Source of the DNA: Nitrospiraceae bacterium
Lineage (GTDB): Bacteria; Nitrospirota; Nitrospiria; Nitrospirales; UBA8639
Reading direction: 5' to 3'
DNA: 64,000 bases
Assembly: GCA_020632595.1 (NCBI GenBank)
Contig: JACKFF010000005.1
Location: 218,888 to 282,887, forward strand
Of the stretch, positions 48,421-57,536 are shown in pieces. Below the pieces are notes generated by a model. That model was not told the DNA's origin and ran no database searches. It saw only the letters and a list, made by a program, of their open reading frames with translations. How positions within the stretch are numbered: the first letter of the stretch is position 1; the number at the start of each line of letters is the position of its first letter. Position numbers and translations under genes: made by a program.

Positions 48421-49284
48421 CTATTCCTGAATGGCCTTCAGCCGTTGCTGGAGATACCCATTCCGGACGGCACCATACAAATCGAGCGTGCCTTCTTCAA
48501 CGCCTTGAAATTTTTCCAGCGTGAGCGCACGGAGATTCACCGTTTCGCCGGCGACCATTCCAAGCCGTGAAAAGTTGACGGTCATATCGTGTTGGACCAA
48601 CCGTGGAGCGTCAGCTATTTCAATAAAAGGCAGAACTAACCAGTTAAAAGGGTCAAGGAAGGAATCGCCGATGAATCCAATTCCATCCCGTAAGGTGAAG
48701 GGGCCCAGGAGCGGAATCATGAGGAACGGTCCGGGCGGAACACCATAGGTTCCTAAGGTTTGCCCAAGATCCTCTTGCGGTGTCTCTAACTTAAACATAA
48801 TTCCAGCCGGATCAAATAATCCCCCGACCCCAAGGGTGGAATTGATAAGGAATCGGCTCAACTCAATGCCAGCTCCCTGAAACTTTGCTTGAAAAATGTT
48901 GTTCAATAATCTCGGGACAAATCGAATGTTTTGAAACACGTTTGAAAAGCTTTGCTGGACATCGGGAGGGATGAAAAAATTGTAAACTTTGGCAGCCGGC
49001 TTCACCACGTATTTGTCCAACCGGTAATTAAATTCAAAAACGGCAGAATTAACAGGTTCAAACGGATCATAGTCCTTATTCTGGGAATCACCAGACTCGT
49101 CAAAAGGATCAAAGAATTCATTTTCATTCCCTTCGACGTCAGCGTTGAGTCCATCCTCAAATTCAGCGATCTGAATGTCGGGTCCGGTTTCCATGCCATC
49201 CTGGGGCTTCGTGGATTTTGACTTTCCCGCACATCCACCAAGTCCTACCGCCAGACATAGAATGACCCAGATGGACAATCGCAT
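48421..49284 (-). CDS. mlaA: MlaA (VacJ) outer-membrane lipoprotein
   Basis: A 287-residue lipoprotein. The signal peptide MRLSIWVILCLAVGLGGC ends in the lipobox LGGC. An acidic, low-complexity stretch (about residues 25-65) precedes the MlaA domain: YDPFEPVNSAVFEFNYRLDKYVVKPAAKVYNFF, NVFQNIRFVPRLLNNIFQAKF, STLGVGGLFDPA, EDLGQTLGTYGVPPGPFLMIPLLGP, LRDGIG. MlaA removes mislocalised phospholipids from the outer leaflet and passes them to the Mla ABC system, which is not in this window. AGAGGAGA just upstream fixes the start at 49284; the open frame runs further upstream to 49395. A diderm envelope is implied. Confidence 0.93.
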   Translation of the reverse strand: MRLSIWVILCLAVGLGGCAGKSKSTKPQDGMETGPDIQIAEFEDGLNADVEGNENEFFDPFDESGDSQNKDYDPFEPVNSAVFEFNYRLDKYVVKPAAKVYNFFIPPDVQQSFSNVFQNIRFVPRLLNNIFQAKFQGAGIELSRFLINSTLGVGGLFDPAGIMFKLETPQEDLGQTLGTYGVPPGPFLMIPLLGPFTLRDGIGFIGDSFLDPFNWLVLPFIEIADAPRLVQHDMTVNFSRLGMVAGETVNLRALTLEKFQGVEEGTLDLYGAVRNGYLQQRLKAIQE

Positions 49285-49875
49285 CGTTTCTCCTCTCATG
49301 CCAAAGGCTTTTCTTTTAAGGGTTATAACAGGCTCGTCCACTTCAATCTGATTGTTGGAACGCAAAATGGATTCGGTCATGTGGAATAACTTCAACTATT
49401 TCACAGATAAACCGCGCGGACTGTAACAAAATCCCATACCCAAGCCAAGAATCTCTTTCCTCCTCCCCACTGCTTTGAAGACCTGTGAGTGGTGACAAGA
49501 TTCAGGCCTTTTTCGAATTTTTTGGTAAAGGCCCGGAAAAGGATGCTGAAGGGTTTGTCAGCTTCCTTGACAAAACATTACAGAAAAAGTCGAGAAAAAC
49601 GTGGATACTGACCATTCTTTGTCATGATGTTTCTCAGAGGTCGTAAACCGTTTCGACGTTTTTAATAAGGCATTTCTTTCTTGTAGAGAATAAGTTTCTC
49701 ATTATTTGAGAGAAGCCACCATTAACGATAATCAATGTGCAGCATGCGACAAAGCTTTTTCATTGGCATTCTCTTTGCTGATTCTTGGGAGGTGACCAAC
49801 AAGGTTCACGGGGTAAATGCCTCCTAACCAGATGGTTAGATGATCTGAGAACGTTCAATTGAAGGGAGACCAGCT
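49285..49875. other. Divergent intergenic region between mlaA and the sigma factor gene
   Basis: About 590 bases. A TTGACA lies near 49568, but no -10 stands at proper distance. AT-rich sequence with short hairpin-like elements occurs around 49680-49720. No gene is supportable. Confidence 0.4.
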
Positions 49876-51498
49876 ATGAGCCCATCGGTATCGGAGCAGA
49901 AACCTTCCTGGAATGGTTCCATTAAACAAGTGAAAAAACAAGACCGTCATGCTGTTTTGTCCGGCGACAACTCTCCTGAAATAGACCGTTCGTCAGGATT
50001 GAGTGATAAGCAACTTCCCCTATACCTAAAGGAAATAGGGCAAGTGTCATTACTTGACCGGGAGGGGGAAGTTCGTCTGTGCAAGAAAATCGAGGAAGCC
50101 CGGCGAAGTATGTTGGAGATTCTGTACTCCCTCCCTATGACCTTGGACTATCTTCAAGAACAACGAATCCGGTTGTTGAATGGCGAAATCCTGGCCAAAC
50201 ATATTGTTCTAAAGGAAAAAGAAGGAGATGTGGAGACCGAATCGGAGGAAGAAGCTGATATTCCAGATATTCAGACCGAACAGCAGGAAGATGAAGAATA
50301 TCGTCAACGAGTAATTCAGCAGTTGAGCCACCTTTGTCATTGTGTTCAATCCCTGATGGCCAGGCGAAATGTCTCGGCATCCAAGGAAGGCACTTCGGCT
50401 TCGCTGCAAGCCAGAAAAAAATTATGGCAAAGTCTTGAAGGAGTGAATTGGCATCCTGCATTTACCAAACAGGTGGAAAGCCGCATACGGGCAACGGAAC
50501 GCCAACTTACTGAAGTATTGAAACGATTAGGAATATCCCCTCAAGATATTTTTAATGGCGATGAGCGAACAGGTGGGTTGGGCCCCAATTCTCTTCCCAC
50601 CACAAACCCTGGCGGTGAGGTAACCTCAGGTTCCCATCGTTCCACCCTAGAAGCCGGAGAACACCTCGTATATTTGGAGCAAGAAGTTTTGCGTCTGTGC
50701 TTTTCAGAATTCCTCGTACGGGTTCGACAATTGGATCAAGCTAAAATTCGCCTGCATTTCGCCAAGGAGGCGATGTTGGAGGCAAACTTACGCTTAGTTG
50801 TTAGTGTTGCCAAGCGTTATGTGAATCGAGGCCTCGATTTACTGGACCTCATACAGGAAGGCAATATCGGCCTGATGCGGGCAGTGGACCGTTTTGAGTA
50901 TCAGCGAGGCTATAAGTTCAGCACCTATGCGACATGGTGGATTCGACAGGCGGTAACGAGGGCGTTGGCCGATCAATCCAGGACTGTGCGGATTCCGGTG
51001 CACGTGTGTGATGTGCTTACTCGAGTGCGACGAACGCTGGAACGTCTAGCGGTGCAATTGGGACGGGAACCGAAATTGGAGGAACTCAGCGGTGCGGTGG
51101 ATATTCCATTAGATAAATTGTCCACGATGCTGGAAGCCACAAAAGGGACTCTTTCGCTCGAGACTCCTATGGGGGATGAAGACGGTTCGCCACTCTCTGA
51201 TCTCTTGCAAGATCCTTCGGCCGTTTCTCCATGTTATTCGGCGGAACGGGCGGACCTCCAGGAAAAAGTGACTTCCCTGTTAAGGACTTTAACGCCTCGT
51301 GAGGCACATATTATTCGGCGACGCTTTGGTATTGGAGAGCTTGAGGATGCTACGCTTGAAGAGATCGGCCTTGAATTCTCTGTCACCCGAGAACGCATTC
51401 GACAAATTGAGGAACGGGCATTGGCCAAATTGCGTGAACCCCAACGGAATGAGGTTTTGCGTAATTTTTTTCAACCATCAGGTCCAGCCTTAGATTAG
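49876..51498 (+). CDS. RNA polymerase sigma factor, RpoD-type
   Basis: A 540-residue sigma-70. Region 1.2 starts near residue 48 (LPLYLKEIGQVSLLDREGEVRLCKKIEEA). A non-conserved insert follows. Then region 2 (ANLRLVVSVAKRYVNRGLDLLDLIQEGNIGLMRAVDRFEYQRGYKFSTYATWWIRQAVTRAL), region 3 (IPVHVCDVLTRVRRTLERL) and region 4 (LTPREAHIIRRRFGIG, TLEEIGLEFSVTRERIRQIEERALAKLR). It lacks a recognisable region 1.1. It may be the primary sigma or a group 2 paralogue; region 2 retains all promoter-recognition residues. GAAGGGAG precedes the ATG. Confidence 0.92.
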   Translation: MSPSVSEQKPSWNGSIKQVKKQDRHAVLSGDNSPEIDRSSGLSDKQLPLYLKEIGQVSLLDREGEVRLCKKIEEARRSMLEILYSLPMTLDYLQEQRIRLLNGEILAKHIVLKEKEGDVETESEEEADIPDIQTEQQEDEEYRQRVIQQLSHLCHCVQSLMARRNVSASKEGTSASLQARKKLWQSLEGVNWHPAFTKQVESRIRATERQLTEVLKRLGISPQDIFNGDERTGGLGPNSLPTTNPGGEVTSGSHRSTLEAGEHLVYLEQEVLRLCFSEFLVRVRQLDQAKIRLHFAKEAMLEANLRLVVSVAKRYVNRGLDLLDLIQEGNIGLMRAVDRFEYQRGYKFSTYATWWIRQAVTRALADQSRTVRIPVHVCDVLTRVRRTLERLAVQLGREPKLEELSGAVDIPLDKLSTMLEATKGTLSLETPMGDEDGSPLSDLLQDPSAVSPCYSAERADLQEKVTSLLRTLTPREAHIIRRRFGIGELEDATLEEIGLEFSVTRERIRQIEERALAKLREPQRNEVLRNFFQPSGPALD

Positions 51499-51577
51499 CC
51501 TGACACTTTTGGTAAACGTGCCATGTCTAACGAGATAGGCGACTGATTTCAGAACGGAATAATATTTTGAAAGCCCC

Positions 51578-52252
51578 TTAAGGGAAAAGGGTATCCTCAG
51601 AGGGTGTTGAAGAATCCGTCATTGAAGATTCGTAATAACCAAAACTACTTTGGAAATTAGCGCCGGTAGTTTGGGCATTGAGGAAGGTTGTTCCATTGAG
51701 ATTGGCCTGCTGAAAATCACTCTCATGCAGGTCAGTGTCCTGAAAATCTGCCCAAGAGCAGTCCGAGGAAAAAAAGTTTCCTCCGCGAATTTGTGCACGA
51801 AAGAAGGTGGCACCGCGAAGGGTGGCATGTTGGAAATCGGCTCCTTGAAGTTCTGCTTGTTGGAAATCCGCCCATATAAGATCGGCTTGTGAAAAATTTA
51901 CCCAGGCTAATTGGGCACCTCTGAAACGGACACTTCGAAGATTTGCGCCTTGAAAATTTGCGCCACGCAGGTTCGCTCCTTCAAAATTCGCCCCGGGGAG
52001 GTGGGCTTCTTGAAAATTGGCATTACGAAGATCCTGGTGGCGGAAGTCGGCCTCGCGGAGGTCAATCTGAAAAAAATCTTGAGAACTTGGTGCAGCGGTG
52101 TGGGTAGACTGCGCGTCTTCAGATTGTCCTTTTTCCTTGATTCCAGTTTGCAGGGAGCGTCTCCAATTCCTATGTGTGTGGAGAAGAAGTGCACGGTCAT
52201 CTTCAACGTCGTTGAGAGGAGGTCTTAAGGGACTGTCTTCAATCGCTGCCAT
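51578..52252 (-). CDS. Pentapeptide-repeat protein
   Basis: A 224-residue protein. From about residue 62 onwards it is composed of some 25 A(D/N)Lxx/ANFxx pentapeptides (LREADFRHQDLRNANFQEAH, GANLRGANFQGANLRS), which fold into a right-handed quadrilateral helix. It has no membrane segment or signal. The start at 52252 gives a plausible N-terminus; the open frame continues upstream to 52363 without conserved content. The general function of such proteins is unknown; some mimic DNA and protect gyrase. Convergent with the sigma factor gene. Confidence 0.82.
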   Translation of the reverse strand: MAAIEDSPLRPPLNDVEDDRALLLHTHRNWRRSLQTGIKEKGQSEDAQSTHTAAPSSQDFFQIDLREADFRHQDLRNANFQEAHLPGANFEGANLRGANFQGANLRSVRFRGAQLAWVNFSQADLIWADFQQAELQGADFQHATLRGATFFRAQIRGGNFFSSDCSWADFQDTDLHESDFQQANLNGTTFLNAQTTGANFQSSFGYYESSMTDSSTPSEDTLFP

Positions 52253-52497
52253 GGAGAAATGCCACGAAAAGTCAATAGAAAAACAAAAATGAGGTAAAAG
52301 GGAACAATGGTCTATAGAGCACGATGAAACCTTAGCGAAAATGACACCAAGGGTCCAGTCCAAAATAATAAGAGCCTAAGGCATGAAGGAACCCTAATTA
52401 TGGTATAAAAATACTACGCCCCTGTGGACGAATCGAAGAATACTAAAAAATGTTTCAATGACGGACATTGCAAGCACTAGACATGTGGTGAGGTGAT

Positions 52498-53133
52498 ATG
52501 GAATTGAGCTTAATTCTATTATGGGCTGTCGTCGTATTTCTGAGCTATCAAATATGGGTATTAAGGAATAGACATTGTTCGTTTCTCCAGATACTGAAAG
52601 AAGTTTCTGATCGTATTCGACCGGGGTTAGAAGTGGTGGACGTCAGAGAGCTGAAGACCATACAAGCTGAAATTTTTCGTTTGGAGCAGAAGGTCAATTT
52701 AAGAAAGGTTTTGGAGGTTAAAGACGGGGGAAACTCTCAGCAATTTCAAGAATGTTTTCATAAAGGAGAACTTCCTGTTAATGGTCTTGAACCCATTGAG
52801 GATTCAGCTTCTGACAAGGGCGGGACCGTTCCTCGACCCAGATCGATCATGTGGAAAGGCCTTCGTTTTACGCTTAGCGATTCAATTTGGTTTAAAACGG
52901 GAGTGGTGGCGAACGAAGATGTAGAGGATGATCAAGTCCAATCTATGGTGCAAGGGCCATTTTGTCGAGGATGCCTGAAGCGATTGGTAGAGAGGGTTCC
53001 GGCCCAGATTATATATGTCCCAGCGCAGTGCCACAATTGTGGGCTATCCTGGAGTATAGGTGAGCTCGGTTATCCAGAAATGCCCCTTCGCGATCTCAAA
53101 CGTATAGTCTATAACATGCTTGATCAACAGTGA
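52498..53133 (+). CDS. Membrane-anchored protein with zinc-ribbon-like C-terminus
   Basis: A 211-residue protein I do not recognise. It has an N-terminal membrane anchor (LSLILLWAVVVFLSYQIWVL), a coiled-coil-like stretch (ELKTIQAEIFRLEQKVNLRKVLEV) and, near the C-terminus, FCRGC-x(17)-CHNC, a probable metal-binding ribbon. The gene is preceded by GTGGTGAGGTG six bases before the ATG. The next gene in the same direction also begins with a zinc ribbon and has membrane segments. A shared function is possible, but not shown. Confidence 0.7.
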   Translation: MELSLILLWAVVVFLSYQIWVLRNRHCSFLQILKEVSDRIRPGLEVVDVRELKTIQAEIFRLEQKVNLRKVLEVKDGGNSQQFQECFHKGELPVNGLEPIEDSASDKGGTVPRPRSIMWKGLRFTLSDSIWFKTGVVANEDVEDDQVQSMVQGPFCRGCLKRLVERVPAQIIYVPAQCHNCGLSWSIGELGYPEMPLRDLKRIVYNMLDQQ

Positions 53134-53259
53134 GAATATGTCGAAATGTTCAATGCCAGGACTTTATGATGGGTGAGGAAGATTTAGATGCTGTCTTGTG
53201 ATCTTCTGTTACCAGGCAGAACTTGTGTGGGTGTATTTGGGATGCTATAAACGACCACT

Positions 53260-53961
53260 ATGCGCCCTTGCCCTTCTTGTTCACAAGAGAATCCCAATAC
53301 CGCGAACTTTTGTTTGCAATGTGGACAAGCGCTTGGTTCACCTTCTTTAGAGACTGCAACAGAGACCAATGCTGAGGGACTAGGGACAAGGAATTCTCCC
53401 ACTCAATCCCAATTATGGGAAACGTTCATTGGTCCAAGTAAATCCATTCAGTTTTCAGTTAAGACCGGATGGCTGTGGCGCTCGGCTTTTTTATACTACA
53501 AGGAAAAGTTTGAAAAAATTGAAACCCCACAAGGTCCAAGATTTGTCCTAAGTTGGAACTGGCCCGCCGCGTTGTTTGATTCGTTTCTTTGGTTTTTATA
53601 TCGCAAAATGTATCTATTTGCGTTGTTATACGCTGTTGCCCCGGCGCTCGCCATTTTTATGACTGGGGATGTGATGGTGGGAATTGTATCGAGAATATTG
53701 GCAGGAGGCAGCGCGAATTACTTGTATTATTGGCATGTGAAAGACAAGGTACAGAGAATTATGGCAATGCCCAGTCTTGATGATACAAGTCGTGCTCACC
53801 TGATTCAGGAAGAGGGTGGAGTCCAGCCTTACGTCCTCTGGTTAGGGGTTCTGCTGCATATGTTGATGCTTGGCCTGTTGGCTGCGGCGATTGTTCAAGG
53901 GCCCCCCGGACAGGATCCTCTTGGTGGAATGGAAGGACGTCCTTCTCAAAAGTTCTTTTAA
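53260..53961 (+). CDS. Zinc-ribbon DUF2628-like membrane protein
   Basis: A 233-residue protein. The N-terminal ribbon is CPSCSQENPNTANFCLQCG (CxxC...CxxC). The middle has YYKEKFEKIETPQGPRFVLSWNWPAALFDSFLWFLYRKMYLFALLYAV, which is the DUF2628 pattern (short Trp-rich segment before membrane helices). Two or three more helices follow to the end. Proteins of this type are of unknown function. It shares four bases at its 3' end with the convergent gene on the minus strand (53958). Confidence 0.75.
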   Translation: MRPCPSCSQENPNTANFCLQCGQALGSPSLETATETNAEGLGTRNSPTQSQLWETFIGPSKSIQFSVKTGWLWRSAFLYYKEKFEKIETPQGPRFVLSWNWPAALFDSFLWFLYRKMYLFALLYAVAPALAIFMTGDVMVGIVSRILAGGSANYLYYWHVKDKVQRIMAMPSLDDTSRAHLIQEEGGVQPYVLWLGVLLHMLMLGLLAAAIVQGPPGQDPLGGMEGRPSQKFF

Positions 53962-54878
53962 GAGAGAGACTCGGGATTCTCGGTGGCTGGAGGGATCTGT
54001 GATTCATTTGAGGCTGTCTGCCAATTGAACCACGCTCGAAACCATTCATAATCAGATTGATAGGCGGTTGATTTGGCGTCCCCTTGGTTGCCCTTTTCCG
54101 TCAAAAGTGTGTAGGTTCTGGGCCAATTTTTTGTCCACCAGGATTTAAGGGCTTCAGGTGTGGAGGGCTGATCGTCTGACTGGAAAATATTTGCGGCATC
54201 AACAAGCTGGGCAATAAGTTTCCAAGCTCGATCTTTTCCCAAACCCAAATTCCGAAAATGTTCCCGTAATAAAAAAACTACCCACAATTCCGCACTGTGT
54301 TTTTTGTTGTGTTTAAATGGTTGTGTTTGGCGGAGAGGAATGGGGTCAAAGTTTTTAATGATTGAGGTATAATCGGGGCCTCCGTACTCTCCGACCACTT
54401 CTGCAATACCCTCTAGCATGTTGGCCAATTCGACCTCAACTTCTGATCGAGGGGAGTCAGCGGGCATATCAAGCGGACTAGGTGTCGTGAGCATATCAAT
54501 AACGGGCTTAAGTTCCCTGAGGCGACCGACTGCAGCCTTGAGGATACGTTCCGACTCCAACCAATAGTCGGAATCGTTTTTTGCAGTTCGTTCCTGTCCT
54601 GCGGGGGGAAGGACTGGGGGAATCCAATGCCTGATGAGTGTAAATAGGATATAGTCCAGATCACCGCCTTCCTGAGCTGCCCGGTCCAATGCATTTTGTG
54701 GCCCAAGACCTTGGCGGAAAAACTGTTCTGTCCGATCTGCGACGCCGTGTCGGCCAGCCAAAGCGGTCCACCAGCGTGCGAATTGTTCCCATTTATGCTC
54801 GTCAGAGGCCATATTGTTTCGAAAGAAGGTAAAAAATTCCTGGTCATGGTACGATTCGTTGCGAAGCAATGCAAGCAA
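53958..54878 (-). CDS. Hypothetical protein (306 aa)
   Basis: I do not recognise this protein. It is soluble, Trp-rich (about 11 Trp), largely helical, with FARWWTALAGRHGVADRTEQFFRQGLGP near the N-terminus and YEWFRAWFNWQTASNESQ at the C-terminus. It has no signal peptide, membrane segment or known catalytic motif. It is convergent with the DUF2628-like gene, and its stop overlaps that of its neighbour. It is divergent from gpmA, with 61 bases in between, which must hold both promoters. Confidence 0.7.
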   Translation of the reverse strand: MLALLRNESYHDQEFFTFFRNNMASDEHKWEQFARWWTALAGRHGVADRTEQFFRQGLGPQNALDRAAQEGGDLDYILFTLIRHWIPPVLPPAGQERTAKNDSDYWLESERILKAAVGRLRELKPVIDMLTTPSPLDMPADSPRSEVEVELANMLEGIAEVVGEYGGPDYTSIIKNFDPIPLRQTQPFKHNKKHSAELWVVFLLREHFRNLGLGKDRAWKLIAQLVDAANIFQSDDQPSTPEALKSWWTKNWPRTYTLLTEKGNQGDAKSTAYQSDYEWFRAWFNWQTASNESQIPPATENPESLS

Positions 54879-54939
54879 AAGAAGGTCACCTAACCTGTTG
54901 AAGAGGCAACCACGAAAGGAAGCGAGGGAGGAGAACTAG

Positions 54940-55545
54940 ATGGCTCAGTTGGTGTTAATTCGTCATGGTGAATCTCAGTGGAATCTGGAAAACCGTTTTA
55001 CGGGCTGGGTCGATGTCCCATTAACTCCCAAGGGGGAGCAAGAGGCCCGCGATGCGGGCAAGAAACTTAAGGCATTTCGATTTGATTGTGCATTTACCTC
55101 AGTGTTGGTGCGTGCCAAAGAAACCCTACGATTGGTTTTGGAGGAAATTGGACAGACGACGATTCCAATTGAGGAAAATAAAGCGCTGAATGAGCGGATG
55201 TATGGAGAATTGCAGGGGCTTAATAAAACAGAAACGGCACAAAAATATGGCGAGCAGCAGGTCAAAATTTGGCGGAGGAGCTTTGATGTACCTCCCCCCG
55301 GGGGTGAAAGTTTGAAGGATACTGCCGAACGGGTTCTTCCCTATTATGAAAATCGAATACGGCCGGCTCTATTGGCAGATAATACGGTTCTAGTCGTGGC
55401 TCATGGCAATAGTTTGCGGTCCTTGGTTATGCAATTAGAGCATTTGTCCAAGGAAGCTGTGCTTGAATTGAATATTCCGACGGGTGCACCATTATGGTAT
55501 GAAATGGACAAATTAGGGGAGGTAGTCGGTCATCGGTACTTGTAA
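54940..55545 (+). CDS. gpmA: 2,3-bisphosphoglycerate-dependent phosphoglycerate mutase
   Basis: A 201-residue histidine phosphatase-superfamily enzyme. The N-terminal LVLIRHGESQWNLENRFTGWVDVPLT has the catalytic RHG motif and the GpmA-type NRFTGW, ALNERMYGELQGLNKTE is the substrate lid, PPPGGESLKDTAERV follows, and VLVVAHGNSLRSLVM has the second catalytic His. It interconverts 3- and 2-phosphoglycerate in glycolysis and gluconeogenesis. The protein is shorter than E. coli GpmA (about 250 residues), as in some other bacteria. GAGGGAGGAG lies before the ATG. Confidence 0.95.
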   Translation: MAQLVLIRHGESQWNLENRFTGWVDVPLTPKGEQEARDAGKKLKAFRFDCAFTSVLVRAKETLRLVLEEIGQTTIPIEENKALNERMYGELQGLNKTETAQKYGEQQVKIWRRSFDVPPPGGESLKDTAERVLPYYENRIRPALLADNTVLVVAHGNSLRSLVMQLEHLSKEAVLELNIPTGAPLWYEMDKLGEVVGHRYL

Positions 55546-55630
55546 GTGAGCCATCGCGCATTGCCAATGTCTCCAAAACGCAATTTCAAAGAATTTTTTC
55601 ATAGAGAAAATTGCCTTGCTTGGTTGAATC

Positions 55631-56020
55631 ATGGTCGTCATGTTCCTTTTCTTTATTGCAGGGTTGTGGATGGCTGATGGTGTGGCCTTGTTAGTTGCAC
55701 CGGAACGGATGATTGCCACTCTGCGACAGTCGTTGATTGTGGCGCCAGGGTTTATAAAATGGGGTGGCGTTGCAGCCCTATTGGGGCTTGTTTTGTTATT
55801 TGGAACCAGAGAACTGCCCTACCAACCTCTTTGGATGGTCGTGGGCCTGAGTATGGTGGCAAAGGGCCTTTTCTTATATGCCGGACCAGATCGTTGGCGG
55901 TTGCGGATTGTCAAATGGTGTCTGGAACGGGATGTGATCGATTATCGCATCTGGGGGCTGGGGTTATGCGCCCTTTCTGTCTTGCTATTAGATGCGTTAG
56001 GCTGGGGAAAAGGACTGTAA
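55631..56020 (+). CDS. Small integral membrane protein
   Basis: A 129-residue protein of four predicted helices (MFLFFIAGLWMADGVALLV, WGGVAALLGLVLLFG, PLWMVVGLSMVAKGLFLYA, YRIWGLGLCALSVLLLDALG). The overall layout, with an LxxApxRM-like loop after the first helix, recalls small membrane proteins of the DUF2065 type. I cannot assign a function. It starts 85 bases after gpmA and may be co-transcribed with it. Confidence 0.65.
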   Translation: MVVMFLFFIAGLWMADGVALLVAPERMIATLRQSLIVAPGFIKWGGVAALLGLVLLFGTRELPYQPLWMVVGLSMVAKGLFLYAGPDRWRLRIVKWCLERDVIDYRIWGLGLCALSVLLLDALGWGKGL

Positions 56021-56084
56021 ATGTGTGAAATGGTAAAGACAATCCCATCCAGCTATGCCACAAGCACGATGATAATGAGGGCAT

Positions 56085-56378
56085 ATGACGGATTTTGATC
56101 GTGAGAAAATGTGCGAAACCTGGCAGGTTCATCAATCTACCGATTGGCCGGACGGGTTGGGGAGTCATGAAGGGCAACTTATGACATTAGATACAGTCAT
56201 TGGTGGATGTTTGACCTATTACTTTGAGGAACATCACCTTGATGAACCACGAATCGAAATCTTACGTGATTGCCTCGGGGATCTGGAAATTATTGTCCCG
56301 GAATTATCTGAATCCACCCGTGATTATTTCAGCCGATTGCGATTTCTTGGGGTGACCCTTCTTCAAGAATTTTCCTAA
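56085..56378 (+). CDS. Hypothetical protein (97 aa)
   Basis: A 97-residue acidic soluble protein that I do not recognise. It has ETWQVHQSTDWPDGLGSHEGQLMTLDTVIGGCLTYYFEEH at the N-terminal half and a helical LRDCLGDLEIIVPELSESTRDYFSRLRFLGVTLL at the end. It could be a small partner protein. It lies 64 bases after the membrane protein and 188 bases before the Mrp-type gene. The base and amino-acid composition are consistent with a real gene. Confidence 0.6.
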   Translation: MTDFDREKMCETWQVHQSTDWPDGLGSHEGQLMTLDTVIGGCLTYYFEEHHLDEPRIEILRDCLGDLEIIVPELSESTRDYFSRLRFLGVTLLQEFS

Positions 56379-56566
56379 ACTATTTTCAAACGGAACCTTC
56401 TTCCTGGTCGTTTTCAGTTGCCAATCGAAATGAGCCTCATTATGGGCCATTCAGCCTTACTGGATTTCATGGCGTCGGTTTTTTGATTGGTTTGACGCTG
56501 GAAAAAATGCTGTGGTACCGTGGTTTTTGGTTTCTACCTATTGCCTATCACAGTTAGGTGCAGACA

Positions 56567-57487
56567 ATGAGTCAACAAAATGACCTGAAAACGATTCTGA
56601 ATAAACTACATTATTCTGACGATGCCAAGGTGGTGGAGCAGATTTCGGCCCAAACCAAACTGGTCAGGGCCCGTATGAAAGGTATTCGCCGCAAGGTGGT
56701 AGTGATGAGCGGGAAAGGCGGGGTTGGGAAAAGTATGACCACCGTGAATCTTGCGTTGGCTTTCGCGCGAATGGGTCAACGCGTGGGATTGCTAGATGTG
56801 GATATTAATGGGCCTTGTGTTCCTCAAATGCTTGGGATGCGTGGGAAGGGCTTATTGGATACCCCGGATGGAGCCGTGCCGCCGACTGGTCCATTAAATA
56901 TCAAGGTCGCATCAATGGATTTTCTCCTACAAGAAAACGCTCCGGTTCGGTGGAAAGGTCCCATGGACCTCAGTCCGGTTTGGTTAGGCATGACCGAAAT
57001 GAATGTCATTCGGGAGTTTCTCTCCGATATGGTGTGGGGGGAATTGGACTATTTGTTGGCCGACCTGCCCCCTGGGGCAGCAGCTGATAAGCCACCCCTC
57101 CTGGCGGGACTCATTCCTGATTTAGCCGGAGCGGTCGTGGTGACGACGCCTTCCGAGGTGGCTTCAAATGTCGTCCAAAAGTCCATTGCCTATGCTCAGG
57201 AGCTGGGTATCCAGATTTTAGGGGTGGTCGAGAATATGAGCCAGTATCGTTGCCCCTCCTGCGGAGAAGAAAACCCCTTGTTTGAGGGGGATACCGACTC
57301 CATGTGTGAAGCATTGGGTTTGCCCCTTCTAGGACGCATACCCTTTGATCGGAATTTTGCCCGCACCTTTGATAAGGGAGAACCGATCCTGGATGGAGAC
57401 AATCCCACTGCGGCGAAATATCAGGATATTGCCAAAAAAGTTCATACATTGTTGGATTATCAACATGTTTTAGACGGGAAAGTGTAA
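56567..57487 (+). CDS. Mrp/NBP35-family iron-sulfur cluster carrier ATPase
   Basis: A 306-residue P-loop protein: MSGKGGVGKSMTTVNLA is the deviant Walker A (near residue 50), VGLLDVDINGP follows, and DYLLADLPPGAA is Walker B. The C-terminal CPSCG motif holds the bridging Fe-S cluster. The N-terminal ~40 residues are not the usual DUF59/MIP18 domain but a short helical part. Mrp proteins carry and deliver Fe-S clusters. ATG 56567 is preceded by TTAGGTG; GTG 56558 is an alternative. The PCP_red-domain protein follows 49 bases downstream, suggesting Fe-S delivery to that protein or its partners (inference). Confidence 0.9.
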   Translation: MSQQNDLKTILNKLHYSDDAKVVEQISAQTKLVRARMKGIRRKVVVMSGKGGVGKSMTTVNLALAFARMGQRVGLLDVDINGPCVPQMLGMRGKGLLDTPDGAVPPTGPLNIKVASMDFLLQENAPVRWKGPMDLSPVWLGMTEMNVIREFLSDMVWGELDYLLADLPPGAAADKPPLLAGLIPDLAGAVVVTTPSEVASNVVQKSIAYAQELGIQILGVVENMSQYRCPSCGEENPLFEGDTDSMCEALGLPLLGRIPFDRNFARTFDKGEPILDGDNPTAAKYQDIAKKVHTLLDYQHVLDGKV

Positions 57488-57536
57488 TGTCTCGAAGCGA
57501 TCGTTGGCCTTCGCCGACGTTCAGAAGGGAAGCAAA

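Noticed and set aside
49560..49620. Consensus promoter with TTGACA upstream of the sigma factor gene
   Set aside because: No acceptable -10 at 16-18 bases; the match is probably chance.
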